Below are positions 54,259-62,519 of a stretch of DNA of 64,000 nucleotides, in pieces. The DNA is taken from positions 16,578 through 80,577 of the forward strand of contig NZ_AKJD01000064.1 of assembly GCF_000282515.1 (NCBI RefSeq), written 5' to 3'. Under the pieces are notes generated by a model. That model had not been told where the DNA came from. It saw only the letters and a list, made by a program, of their open reading frames with translations, and did no database searches. Position numbers and translations under genes: made by a program. Positions within the stretch are counted from its first letter, which is position 1, and each line of letters begins with the position of its first letter. This DNA is from Pseudomonas sp. GM80. Its GTDB lineage: Bacteria; Pseudomonadota; Gammaproteobacteria; Pseudomonadales; Pseudomonadaceae.

Positions 54259-54575
54259 CTAGTGAGCATCATCGCCAAGATCTCGTTTCAACTCGGCCAA
54301 GCTCTTCTTTTGAAACATCCGCGCCACGTTTTCGCTTATTTGCACTTTATGGCGCGGAATTTCCATCGCTTGAAACGACAAGGTCGGCCCGAGCGCACGA
54401 GCGTTTAAAATCAGGTTCTGCACGCCCTCGCTTATTTCCTCGATATCGTTCTAGGACATTAGGTCTTCAAGCAACTGCCGTGTACCAGTCGTAATCGGTG
54501 TCGCAACTCTTTCTCATCGTATTCGATCCGCTTCTCCGCGGCCTTCGCCGATCGCTCTTTTCCAGTCTTGGCCAT
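54259..54575 (-). pseudogene. Broken small gene (MAKTGKERSAKAAEKR type)
   Basis: From the ATG at 54573-54575 the frame reads MAKTGKERSAKAAEKR IEYDEKELRHRLR and then shifts. In the next frame the protein continues TRQLLEDLMS, a TAG where a Trp codon (TGG) is expected, NDIEEISEGVQNLILNARAL and MEIPRHKVQISENVARMFQK to a stop at 54259. One frameshift and one nonsense mutation inactivate it. The family is a small helical protein of unknown role; a C-terminal fragment of a relative lies at 41052. Confidence 0.68.
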
Positions 54576-54650
54576 GGCCTACCTCTTCAAATCCGCTAGC
54601 CGGCAAGTCCAGCCAGGTCTGTCGTTTGCGTTGTTGGGGTCTGGAACGTC

Positions 54651-55355
54651 TCACGCAGCTACCTTCACCTGATGCCAGGCACCGGCGGCGTAGAACAGCT
54701 TCGCCGTTTCGGCTTCATCCATCGATACTTCATCCGGAATGGCGATCCAGCCTGATGCGACCAGATGTGCCGGGTTCGCGCTGTTGCGCAGATCGAGGTA
54801 GTAATGCTCGATGGCATCAGTCAGGCGCTCGACCTTGTAGATGCCATCCGGCGAGATCTCCACCGACTTGATGTACTCGGCGCCGCGCTCGTCGCGACAC
54901 ATGGCGGCGATGTAGATCGTCCAGCGGCAGGAGAAATCGAAGATCGCGTTGGCGATCGCCAGACTGCGGATCTGCCGGCAGCTCTTCCAGTTCGCCATGA
55001 TCTGGGCTCCGCTCGGGTCGATGTTCACCACCGCGACGTGGTTGGTGCGCAGCAGCGCCTGGCAACTGCGTTCAGCCCGGGCGAAACCGTTGTTGGGTTT
55101 GCGTTTCGACTTTCTATCGCGTCCGTGCATTTTGCGCAGAGCCTTACGATCGGCTGCCGATATCGGCTTCGGGCGCCGCTTGAGTACCGTTTCAGGTTCT
55201 ATTTTTTTCGAGCGTGGCGGCGGCAGAGGATTTCGCGGCGGACTTTTCAATTGGTCGATCCGCCCGCCGGCGTCCAGGTACCACGCAATCTTGTCCGATA
55301 TCGCCTAGGCCTGTGGCCGGTGTTGCTCCACGAGGTTGCGGTGATTGCTGATCAT
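54651..55355 (-). pseudogene. Prophage-type hypothetical gene split by a nonsense codon
   Basis: From ATG 55355 the frame reads MISNHRNLVEQHRPQA, TAG at 55308-55310, then without a shift AISDKIAWYLDAGGRIDQL, a Pro/Lys-rich linker, and RTNHVAVVNIDPSGAQIMAN to the end at 54651. The single stop divides one gene of about 234 codons. The downstream 199 codons could still be translated from a TTG. It stands next to a Gp157-like fragment, so it is prophage debris. Exact role unknown. Confidence 0.55.
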
Positions 55356-55362
55356 GCTGTCC

Positions 55363-55735
55363 TCACTTGATCCGGATCGAGCTTTCGTCGCGCTCAAGAT
55401 GAGCCCACACCGGTTCCGGTAGCAGTTCATGCTCCGCGTCTTCGCCGGCGTCCATGCGCTTGCGCACGGCGTCGTTGTGGTCGCGGATTTCCTTGAGCTT
55501 TGCCGCAATCGACTTTTTGTCAGGGGCGAACACGGTTTTCGTTTCGATAAAGTCATCTGGGATCTCGTCCTCCTTGTCGACGATCACCTTTTCCGGCGCC
55601 AAGGCCAATGTGATCGTGAACAGCGGGCGCTTGATCGACTTGATCGCCGCGGCCTCCATGTTCCGGCGGAGGTAGTCACTGATCTGCGTAACGCTGTTTT
55701 TCTTTACGCGCTTCAGCTCGTTCAGTCGTTCGACT
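55363..55735 (-). pseudogene. Siphovirus Gp157-like protein, truncated at its N-terminus
   Basis: The C-terminal part of a Gp157-family phage protein is recognisable: ERLNELKRVKKNSVTQISDY, LRRNMEAAAIKSIKRPLFTI, EKVIVDKEDEIPDDF and APDKKSIAAKLKE. Translation could start only at the internal ATG at 55659, which leaves 98 residues; the frame upstream keeps family-like sequence until a stop at about 55736, where similarity ends. The family's N-terminal coiled region is missing. Confidence 0.6.
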
Positions 55736-55738
55736 CAA

Positions 55739-55888
55739 ATGGCCGATGACATTCGTGAGATTGCCACCCAGCAGACGTACAAAACAGAAGTTGAAGACGC
55801 CGTTTTGCGTACTCGCACCGAGGCCGACAAAGATTTGTTGGAAGTCACGTGCGATAGCTATTACCGAGACGCAAAGAAACGGAAGTAG
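55739..55888 (+). CDS. Possible 49-residue phage-type protein
   Basis: The frame reads MADDIREIATQQTYKTEVED and ends YYRDAKKRK. It is charged and helical. It has no clear ribosome site and sits at the break point of the Gp157-like fragment, so it may be part of a rearranged gene. No family recognised. Confidence 0.3.
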   Translation: MADDIREIATQQTYKTEVEDAVLRTRTEADKDLLEVTCDSYYRDAKKRK

Positions 55889-56188
55889 TCCGAATTTTCG
55901 TCCGCATCAGGGTGCGATCTGTCCGGGGCGCAAGCGGATTCGGCGGCAGGGAAAGCGCTATAGGAGATCGGTTCACTGTGAGGGCGAGCTGGTTTTCTTT
56001 GCTTTTTTAAAGCAGGGATGGGAGCAGACCTGAATTAGGCATTGGGTTTTCTCCGAGAAAGAACCTCGCGGAGCAGCGTGTTTCATGAAGAGTGTTTTAC
56101 GTTTGGCGGGATGCCGTAGGAGGGGGGGGGAGCAGGTCGAGCTATAGAGCACGTTAGCTATCGGGAGAAGATTTCCAAACCCCAGAAA

Positions 56189-56220
56189 CGACAAAGCCCT
56201 GAATAATCAGGGCTTTGTCG
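56189..56220. terminator. Terminator associated with the tRNA-Ser remnant
   Basis: A 14-bp perfect stem CGACAAAGCCCTGA / TCAGGGCTTTGTCG with loop ATAA. It is placed where the terminator of a leftward tRNA-Ser gene would be, 10 bases past its CCA end. Confidence 0.8.
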
Positions 56221-56230
56221 GTACCAAATA

Positions 56231-56289
56231 TGGCGGAGGCGATGGGATTCGAACTCATGGACCTGTTACAGTCGACGGTTTTCAAGTCC
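56231..56289 (-). other. tRNA-Ser 3' remnant, probable attachment-site border
   Basis: On the minus strand the segment reads from ACTTGAAAACCG (loop CTTGAAA, anticodon TGA, Ser) through a long variable arm and GAGTTCGAATCCC to GCCTCCGCCA, the acceptor 3' strand with CCA. The 5' half of a tRNA (D-arm, acceptor 5' strand) is absent to the right. Integrases that use tRNA genes leave exactly this 3' part at one border. The T-stem has a mismatch, so the remnant has begun to decay. Confidence 0.65.
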
Positions 56290-56815
56290 GAAGATTAATC
56301 TTTATATTTCAATGCCTTACCTTGTATTCGTTTCCGCTAGGCGGTATTCATTAATGCTCTGGAGGCCTCTGAAATCAAGGGGTGGACACTTATTTGCGGA
56401 AACGAATTTGGCCGGTTATTTGGCGTTCTGGGTAGGCTCAAATCGCCCTAGACTTCAAGCTGCAATCGAGAGACTGCGCTTGATGGAAAGCGATTTTCAT
56501 CTGAAGTGAGATTTGCAACCAACCTGGTCAGCCGTAATAGGCAGGACACTGCCAAAAGCGGACGTCGGCAGGCGACTGCTACCGGCCAAAAACTGACACC
56601 AAGAGCGTCTATAAAACCCGGGGCGGTTCACTCGTCCAAAAGCTACCTATCACGACGCGACTAGTATTTCGCGATTCCTATCAATCGAGATGGCTGGAAG
56701 TCGATGTTGCGCGAGACGATGTCATAACGGCATCATAATCATCGCTGTCGATGACTAGCCCCGATCAGCATTGCGCCTAGTCTTATTTACGTTTTTACAA
56801 GGAGTTGCTAACAGA

Positions 56816-57139
56816 ATGAAGTCACACGATCAAGCTTTGTTTTACGTCGCTACGCTGACCAGCGGCTACGGCCCTGAACGCATTCTCTTGCCAGGTCGCA
56901 GTAGGGAAGTCATTGAAACCTATTCTGCCCCTCCAAACTGTAGGATCGAGCTTCACAAAGCAGTATGGCGCCCATTGGAAGATCTTCGAGATGAGGATGA
57001 TGGCCTCACTTTCTATTTTGAATATGAAGGCGTTAGCTACTGGTTTGGGCAAAGCGCTCTTGGCTATGATTACCTCTTGGAAAGGTATAGAGCTGTGGTC
57101 AATGAATATTACCGCACCATTCATCCTGATATGGATTAG
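56816..57139 (+). CDS. Hypothetical protein
   Basis: A 107-residue protein (MKSHDQALFYVATLTSGYGP, WRPLEDLRDEDDGLTFYFEY, YDYLLERYRAVVNEYYR) with AAGGAG about 11 bases before the ATG. It is soluble, with no motif I know. It lies inside the presumed tRNA-Ser island. Confidence 0.58.
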   Translation: MKSHDQALFYVATLTSGYGPERILLPGRSREVIETYSAPPNCRIELHKAVWRPLEDLRDEDDGLTFYFEYEGVSYWFGQSALGYDYLLERYRAVVNEYYRTIHPDMD

Positions 57140-57318
57140 TACACGGCAAGCAGCTCTGGTTTCGTAAAAAGCAACGACTAGAAAGTGCCGTTGCAATAAC
57201 ACAGTTTGGCGATGGAATATTGGGGCGACAGCAGCTATTTCATCACTTAATGTAGCCGGCTTGAAGTGGTCGGCGCCAAATTACAGTATTAATATTTTTG
57301 AGAAGTTAGTATTGCAAA

Positions 57319-58299
57319 ATGAGTGAGCATAGAGAAGCGCTTCTAGCGGGGGAGCTACTTGCATTAGTAAATGACCAGGCCGAGCTAACAGAAGCGAAGC
57401 TGAACGGCCAGCTACAATGGATTCAGCTTTCAGGCCCAGACCACAAAATAAAACCAGAAACCTGGGTCTTGAAAGCCCAACTTGGCACAATAGAAAAATT
57501 TCAGCAGATCATCAAGCTCGTCGGACTTGAACAGGATGTTTTTGTCATTGCCATTGCGCGCAATGCATTTGAGAATTTAATTTGGCTAAAGTTATTTAAC
57601 CAAGATAAATATTATGGGTTGGTGTTTTATCGACAGCTTTTGCAACAGCAGCTAGACAGTCAGATGCAGGCGATTGCAAAGGCGCGAGAAGAAATCGAAC
57701 TATTCAAGCAGCTTGAGTCAGAAGATGAGCCGGACTTTGATTCAATTGTTGATTTGGTTGATGAAAATACAACAAGGGATGAAAGACTCGCCATTATTAG
57801 TAATTGCGTAAAAGCTTGTGCGGAAAAAGTTGACTTAAAGGCGAGGTCTGCATTTTCGATCTACGCTCAACAGGCGAAGCGTAACGGCTATGCCTATCAA
57901 GCACACCTCATTGAGAGTGATGCTATTCCACATCATGAGGCGCGCATCAAAATATTAAACGAGCATATGGCGGAACTTTTGAGGTCAATGCCCGCCGATA
58001 TCAACCCGCTACTCGAGCCTGAGTTTTTAGAAAAAGCTCCGCGCTGGAATTGGGCGGATCGAGCATCAAAGCTAGGAATGGCGTCTCAGTATAAATTTCT
58101 CTATGCATTTACTAGCAGACTATTGCACGCCACCCCGTTGAGTTTGGTAACCCCGGCAGAGCTTAGCTCACAAGAAAAGTGCTTACTTCTTGATTACCTT
58201 TGCCTATCAGTAAAAGCTTCGTACGAAGAGATAAGCAAATTTAAGTACGCCGGCCAAGTAAACGTGGTCGGATTTTCTTTTGATGGAGTCCAAAAATAG
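57319..58299 (+). CDS. Hypothetical helical protein (DUF5677-like?)
   Basis: A 326-residue, AT-rich, mostly helical cytoplasmic protein. The blocks ARNAFENLIWLKLF and YKFLYAFTSRLLHATPLSLV recall DUF5677-type proteins, where an R-x-FENL segment and a Y..ls..lHa segment are conserved; the resemblance is weak. A coiled segment occurs near residues 105-145. Role unknown; its place next to other island genes suggests an accessory, possibly defensive, function. Confidence 0.55.
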   Translation: MSEHREALLAGELLALVNDQAELTEAKLNGQLQWIQLSGPDHKIKPETWVLKAQLGTIEKFQQIIKLVGLEQDVFVIAIARNAFENLIWLKLFNQDKYYGLVFYRQLLQQQLDSQMQAIAKAREEIELFKQLESEDEPDFDSIVDLVDENTTRDERLAIISNCVKACAEKVDLKARSAFSIYAQQAKRNGYAYQAHLIESDAIPHHEARIKILNEHMAELLRSMPADINPLLEPEFLEKAPRWNWADRASKLGMASQYKFLYAFTSRLLHATPLSLVTPAELSSQEKCLLLDYLCLSVKASYEEISKFKYAGQVNVVGFSFDGVQK

Positions 58300-59013
58300 C
58301 GCCATTGGCAGGCACTTGATCGTTGCCAATGATGACCAAAGAAAATGGAGTGCGCAAAGTAAAGAATAGTCTGGTTTTCGTAGGCTAAGTCCCCCATTTT
58401 TTTCTCATGAATGTCCGCTATCGGCCGATTCTGTTGAAAAAGTCGGTTCGCCCAAATGGCCTGAATATTGGCCGGTGAAAACGCCTTTTTTACACGCTGC
58501 TACGTGAAATCTGAGCCTGGAAGCCTCTGCCCAAAGTAAAGATTTCAATCTCAGGCGCGTACTCTTCTGCCGTGGCAACCATGGCCGACTTTTTCAACAG
58601 AATCGGCCAGAAGCAGACCTTCCCAGCAGCCCGACCTCAGATAACGCACAGTATCGAGGATGTGCAGTGGCCGAGTACCATGTGACGGATTGGTCAGTCG
58701 TCTTTTACAGGCCTTGATTTCATAGCCTACAACCTTGATGGCTCCCTCAAATACCAATTTTTGTACCATCCTCACGTCCTCGTCCCCCGGCACACTTGCT
58801 TAAACTCAATCGAAGCACTTATCTTGGCACAGTGCTTCCTGCGCTAAGCGGATACGCTTCTTGAGGGCAAGAGGGCAATGTCTGCTCAAATCAACGCAAG
58901 CAGGACAATTTAGCGCCCCTCCAAGCATGTTTGTTTTTGCAGTTTAAAAGCAAGACTAAAAATTTTTGCCGAATTAGGCTGGCGCTTTATCGAATAGAGT
59001 TTAAGGACTGTTT
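58300..59013. other. Gap with a MITE-like element
   Basis: No gene is firmly supported. The gap contains the 186-base inverted-repeat element (58423-58608). A leftward 80-codon frame (58793-58551, with MVQKLVFEGAIKVVGYEIKA) runs into its right repeat and could be a small gene truncated by the insertion. Confidence 0.45.
58423..58608. mobile_element. MITE-like element with perfect 24-bp inverted ends
   Basis: Bases 58423-58446 and 58585-58608 are perfect inverted repeats containing CTGTTGAAAAAGTCGG and its complement. They enclose 138 bases with no coding potential. Sequence outside the core on both sides resembles the GTCCGCTTTTGGCC repeat, so the element may have inserted into one. The end sequence is typical of insertion-sequence termini in Pseudomonas, so a non-autonomous derivative is likely. 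Confidence 0.6.
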
Positions 59014-60408
59014 ATGACTAGGAAATCACTCCCAACTAACATTACCCGTAAACTGTGGTCTCAATGCGGCGGGTACTGCCAGAGACCTGACTGCAATAAG
59101 TTGCTTTTCGCAGAAAGCGGGGGTAAAAACGTTAGCTTGGCTAATGTGGCTCATATAATAGGTCACGGCGCTGACGGCCCTCGCAGTGAACACGAATTAG
59201 CTGAACAAATTGACAAAGATGGGTTTGACAACCTCATCATGCTTTGTTTGGCATGCCATAAAATCATCGATGAGCTTCAGTCTCAGTACCCAGTAGAAGA
59301 AATTCTAACCTGGAAGACCCAACACGCCGAAAAAATTTCCGCATTATTCACCTCGCCAAAATTCCCAGATGAGGACCACCTTCTACAAGCAGTTAATGAT
59401 CTACTCGAAGAAAACCGAACCATCTTCGAAGAATATGGCCCATATTCCGACCTGGTTATCAATAGCGACTCTGGGGATGCCTTAGAAACCTGGCGACTTC
59501 GAAGTCTTGATACTTTAATTCCAAACAATCGAAAAATAATAAATTTGATTGAAAGCAGCAAATATAAATATGGTTACCCATGGGAACCGTACAAACAAAT
59601 GCTCAGGTATAAAATGCATGCCGACGCTTTTCAGGATAATTGCCTGAGCGATAAAAAAATTAGTGAATACAAAACATTCCCCATTGAATTTGACCATTTC
59701 ATCAAGGCGAAACTCGGCATTCCCACGCCATCAATAGAAGCAATCAAAGACGAAGAACTTGAATTCCGACACAATCAAATCCAAACCTTTATCAAAAGAT
59801 TTTTAGGTAACCACAACTATATTAGCAAGCTCGAAGAGCTCAACAAATCTACAATGATAGTAGATTTGCTGGACGGTCGAATGTTGAAAGTTTTTGTCAC
59901 CAATACTTACTACTTCACCGAGCACACGCTAGACAAAGTCACAGAAATCGACCCAGGTATTGACGCAATAATTTGCTCATGCCCATCAGGACAATACGCC
60001 CCATCCGCCAAAGCACTGTGCATTCAAAAAGGGATAGGTCTTTTCATGCTGGGTGAGTTCATGGGGGCAATTCGGCTGACTGGCGAAAAGTATCTTAATT
60101 ACCTAACCAGTGGCGACAGGAAAACTCGCATAGAAAGACTTGGAGGTGCGGTTCAAGCACTCCGCCCTGCTGCTGGCACCGAGGTATACCTTTTTGGATC
60201 CTACCTACGCCAGAAATCACACAATGACATTGACATCATGATTGTATACAAGGACGCCGCTGCGAAAGCAGCAATGATTGCACTCGAAGCAGGCTTAAGG
60301 GGATGCACAAGATACGAGGATGAGGCGCTAGATATCACAATCGCATCCAAAGATGAATTCGCCAAATTAAGATTAGATCAAGACAACTTGACCCGAGCAT
60401 TCCCCTAA
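59014..60408 (+). CDS. HNH nuclease fused to a minimal nucleotidyltransferase
   Basis: A 464-residue protein with three parts. Residues 15-95 are an HNH nuclease: zinc cysteines Cys22, Cys27 (YCQRPDC), Cys78, Cys81 (LCLACH), and catalytic His47 (AHIIGH), Asn73, His82. Residues about 270-380 hold an unknown domain (GIDAIICSCPSGQYAPSAKA, GIGLFMLGEFMGAIRL). Residues 388-464 are a minimal nucleotidyltransferase with FGSYLRQKSHNDIDIMI (Gly395, Ser396, Asp405, Asp407) and a third acid, Asp440, in LDITI. It lies 131 bases before hsdM. I infer a defence role. Confidence 0.75.
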   Translation: MTRKSLPTNITRKLWSQCGGYCQRPDCNKLLFAESGGKNVSLANVAHIIGHGADGPRSEHELAEQIDKDGFDNLIMLCLACHKIIDELQSQYPVEEILTWKTQHAEKISALFTSPKFPDEDHLLQAVNDLLEENRTIFEEYGPYSDLVINSDSGDALETWRLRSLDTLIPNNRKIINLIESSKYKYGYPWEPYKQMLRYKMHADAFQDNCLSDKKISEYKTFPIEFDHFIKAKLGIPTPSIEAIKDEELEFRHNQIQTFIKRFLGNHNYISKLEELNKSTMIVDLLDGRMLKVFVTNTYYFTEHTLDKVTEIDPGIDAIICSCPSGQYAPSAKALCIQKGIGLFMLGEFMGAIRLTGEKYLNYLTSGDRKTRIERLGGAVQALRPAAGTEVYLFGSYLRQKSHNDIDIMIVYKDAAAKAAMIALEAGLRGCTRYEDEALDITIASKDEFAKLRLDQDNLTRAFP

Positions 60409-60417
60409 CAACACAGA

Positions 60418-60475
60418 GTCCGCTTTTGGCCGACTGCTGCCCTTCGCAGCGGACAGCAATCGGCCAAAAGCGGAC
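60418..60475. repeat. Palindromic repeat, best copy of the GGCCAAAAGCGG family
   Basis: Arms 60418-60439 and 60454-60475 are 22 bases each with one mismatch (GTCCGCTTTTGGCCGA ... TCGGCCAAAAGCGGAC), loop CCCTTCGCAGCGGA. It fills the gap between the HNH fusion gene and hsdM. Related, less complete copies lie near 41985, 42850-42900, 44717, 49290-49320, 56548-56600, 58411 and 58601. Confidence 0.75.
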
Positions 60476-60539
60476 GATCCTGATAGGCACCCTTGAGTGT
60501 TAGACTTGCGCTTTTGCTCTTACTCCAAGGTGTTATTGC

Positions 60540-62519
60540 GTGAATACGGAAAATCATTCCCAGACGGCTGCCTTTCTCTGGTCAATTGCCGACCTGCTGC
60601 GTGGTGATTTCAAGCAGTCTCAGTACGGCCGCATCATCCTGCCGTTCACCCTGTTGCGACGCATGGAGTGTGTGCTGGCGTCGACCAAGGATGCCGTGAT
60701 TCGCGAGTCCTACGCCCAGGAAGGCCGCCCAGACACCGTACGTGAAATGTATATGCTGCGTGCAGCAGGTGGCCTGCAGTTCTTCAACGCCTCGCCGCTG
60801 ACCCTGGGCACTCTGTCCGACACCCAGACCTCGGCAGACCTGATGAGCTACGTGCAGTCCTTCAGCAAGGACGCCCGCGAGATATTCGAACATTTCCACT
60901 TCGAGGACTTCGGTCAGCAGCTGGCTAGCGCCAACCTGCTCTATCAGGTGGTGCAACGGTTTGCTGCCACCGACCTGAGCCCAGAGCGCATCAGCAACTT
61001 CGGCATGGGCATCATCTTCGAAGAGTTGATCCGCAAGTTCGCCGAAAGCTCCAACGAAACCGCAGGTGAGCACTTCACCCCGCGCGATATCGTGCACCTT
61101 ACCACCTCGCTGGTGATCACCGACCAGGACCACAAGCTCGCGCCCAACAGCATCGTCACCATCTACGACCCGACCGCCGGCACCGGCGGCTTTCTGTCCG
61201 AGGGTGACGAGTACATTCAGTCCATAAGTGAAAAGGTCAGCGTGTCTCTTCACGGCCAGGAGCTCAACCCTGAATCTTACGCAATCTGCAAAGCGGACAT
61301 GCTGATCAAGGGCCAGGACGTGGCAAGCATCAAGCTCGGCAACACCCTGTCCAACGACCAACTAGCCGGCAAGCACTTCGACTTTATGCTCAGCAACCCG
61401 CCGTTTGGTGTGGAGTGGAAGAAGGTGCAAAAGCAGATCATTGACGAGCACAGCCACAAGGGTTTCGACGGTCGCTTCGGACCTGGCTTGCCACGGGTGT
61501 CCGACGGCTCACTGCTGTTCCTCCTGCACTTGGTCAGCAAGATGCGTGATCCGCGCGACGGTGGCTCGCGCATCGGCATCATCCTTAACGGCTCTCCGCT
61601 GTTTACCGGTGGTGCGGGTTCAGGTGAGTCGGAGATTCGCCGCTATCTGCTGCAGAACGATCTGGTCGAAGCCATCGTTGCGCTGCCGACGGACATGTTC
61701 TACAACACTGGCATTGCCACCTATGTGTGGCTACTCAACAACCACAAGGCCGTTGCGCGCCAGGGCAAGGTGCAGTTAATCGACGGCAGCCAGCACTTCG
61801 CCAAAATGCGCAAGTCGCTGGGCAGCAAGCGCTCGTACATTAGCGAGGATCAAATCAGCGAGTTAGTGCGCCTGTATGGTAGCTTCGAGCAAAACGCGCA
61901 GAGCAAGATCTTCCCCGTTGACGCCTTCGGCTACCGGCGCATCACCGTCGAACGTCCGCTACGCCTCAACTTCCAGACCAGTGCCGAGCGCATCCGCAAG
62001 GTGCTGGAAGAGAAAGCCATCGAAAAACTTAACAGCGCGGCCCAGCAACAACTGGTCGAAGCCTTGCAAACCATCGAAGCTAGCGTGCTGCACCGCAACC
62101 GCGAGGAGTTCAGTATGCTGCTTAAAAAAGCTTTGGCCGCGCAGAACATCAGCGTAAGTGCACCGGAGCTGAAAGCCCTGCTCAATGCCCTAAGCGAGCG
62201 TGACGCCGAGGCGGACATCTGCATGACCAAAGGCCAGCCGGAAGCGGATGCCGGCTTGCGCGATAATGAAAACGTGCCATTGGGGGAGTCAGTGTACGAT
62301 TACTTCCAGCGCGAAGTGATCCCCCATATGCCGGATGCATGGATCGACGAAAGCAAGACGGATGCGCAGGACGGTGAGGTCGGCATTGTCGGTTTTGAGA
62401 TTCCCTTTAACCGTCACTTCTACGTGTTCCAGCCACCGCGCTCGCTGACCGCTATCGATAGCGATCTGAAAGCCTGCACCGACCGTATCAAGCAGATGAT
62501 CGAAGGGCTGTCGGCATGA
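60540..62519 (+). CDS. hsdM: Type I restriction-modification methyltransferase subunit
   Basis: A 659-residue N6-adenine methyltransferase starting at GTG. It has the N-terminal HsdM helical domain, SAM motif I DPTAGTGGFL near residue 210, and catalytic motif IV NPPFG near 286. It methylates the host recognition sites with HsdS and forms the restriction complex with HsdR. GC content is higher than in the genes just upstream, which suggests that the hsd operon came in separately from them. The stop overlaps the hsdS start (ATGA). Confidence 0.93.
   Translation: MNTENHSQTAAFLWSIADLLRGDFKQSQYGRIILPFTLLRRMECVLASTKDAVIRESYAQEGRPDTVREMYMLRAAGGLQFFNASPLTLGTLSDTQTSADLMSYVQSFSKDAREIFEHFHFEDFGQQLASANLLYQVVQRFAATDLSPERISNFGMGIIFEELIRKFAESSNETAGEHFTPRDIVHLTTSLVITDQDHKLAPNSIVTIYDPTAGTGGFLSEGDEYIQSISEKVSVSLHGQELNPESYAICKADMLIKGQDVASIKLGNTLSNDQLAGKHFDFMLSNPPFGVEWKKVQKQIIDEHSHKGFDGRFGPGLPRVSDGSLLFLLHLVSKMRDPRDGGSRIGIILNGSPLFTGGAGSGESEIRRYLLQNDLVEAIVALPTDMFYNTGIATYVWLLNNHKAVARQGKVQLIDGSQHFAKMRKSLGSKRSYISEDQISELVRLYGSFEQNAQSKIFPVDAFGYRRITVERPLRLNFQTSAERIRKVLEEKAIEKLNSAAQQQLVEALQTIEASVLHRNREEFSMLLKKALAAQNISVSAPELKALLNALSERDAEADICMTKGQPEADAGLRDNENVPLGESVYDYFQREVIPHMPDAWIDESKTDAQDGEVGIVGFEIPFNRHFYVFQPPRSLTAIDSDLKACTDRIKQMIEGLSA

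Larger units (their letters stand above)
56034..56815. other. Gap with terminator, tRNA-Ser remnant and repeats
   Basis: It contains the terminator 56189-56220, the tRNA-Ser 3' remnant 56231-56289, about 250 bases with no feature, and copies of the GGCCAAAAGCGG-type repeat around 56548-56600. A 65-codon frame at 56312 is not convincing. Confidence 0.6.

Noticed and set aside
56312..56509. 65-codon frame just right of the tRNA-Ser remnant, considered as an integrase fragment
   Set aside because: No tyrosine-recombinase catalytic residues are visible and no ribosome site was found.
58423..58608. Inverted repeats considered as a CRISPR array or a terminator
   Set aside because: There are only two arms with a 138-base unique interior, no repeated spacer pattern and no T-run. 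I saw no CRISPR array anywhere in the window.
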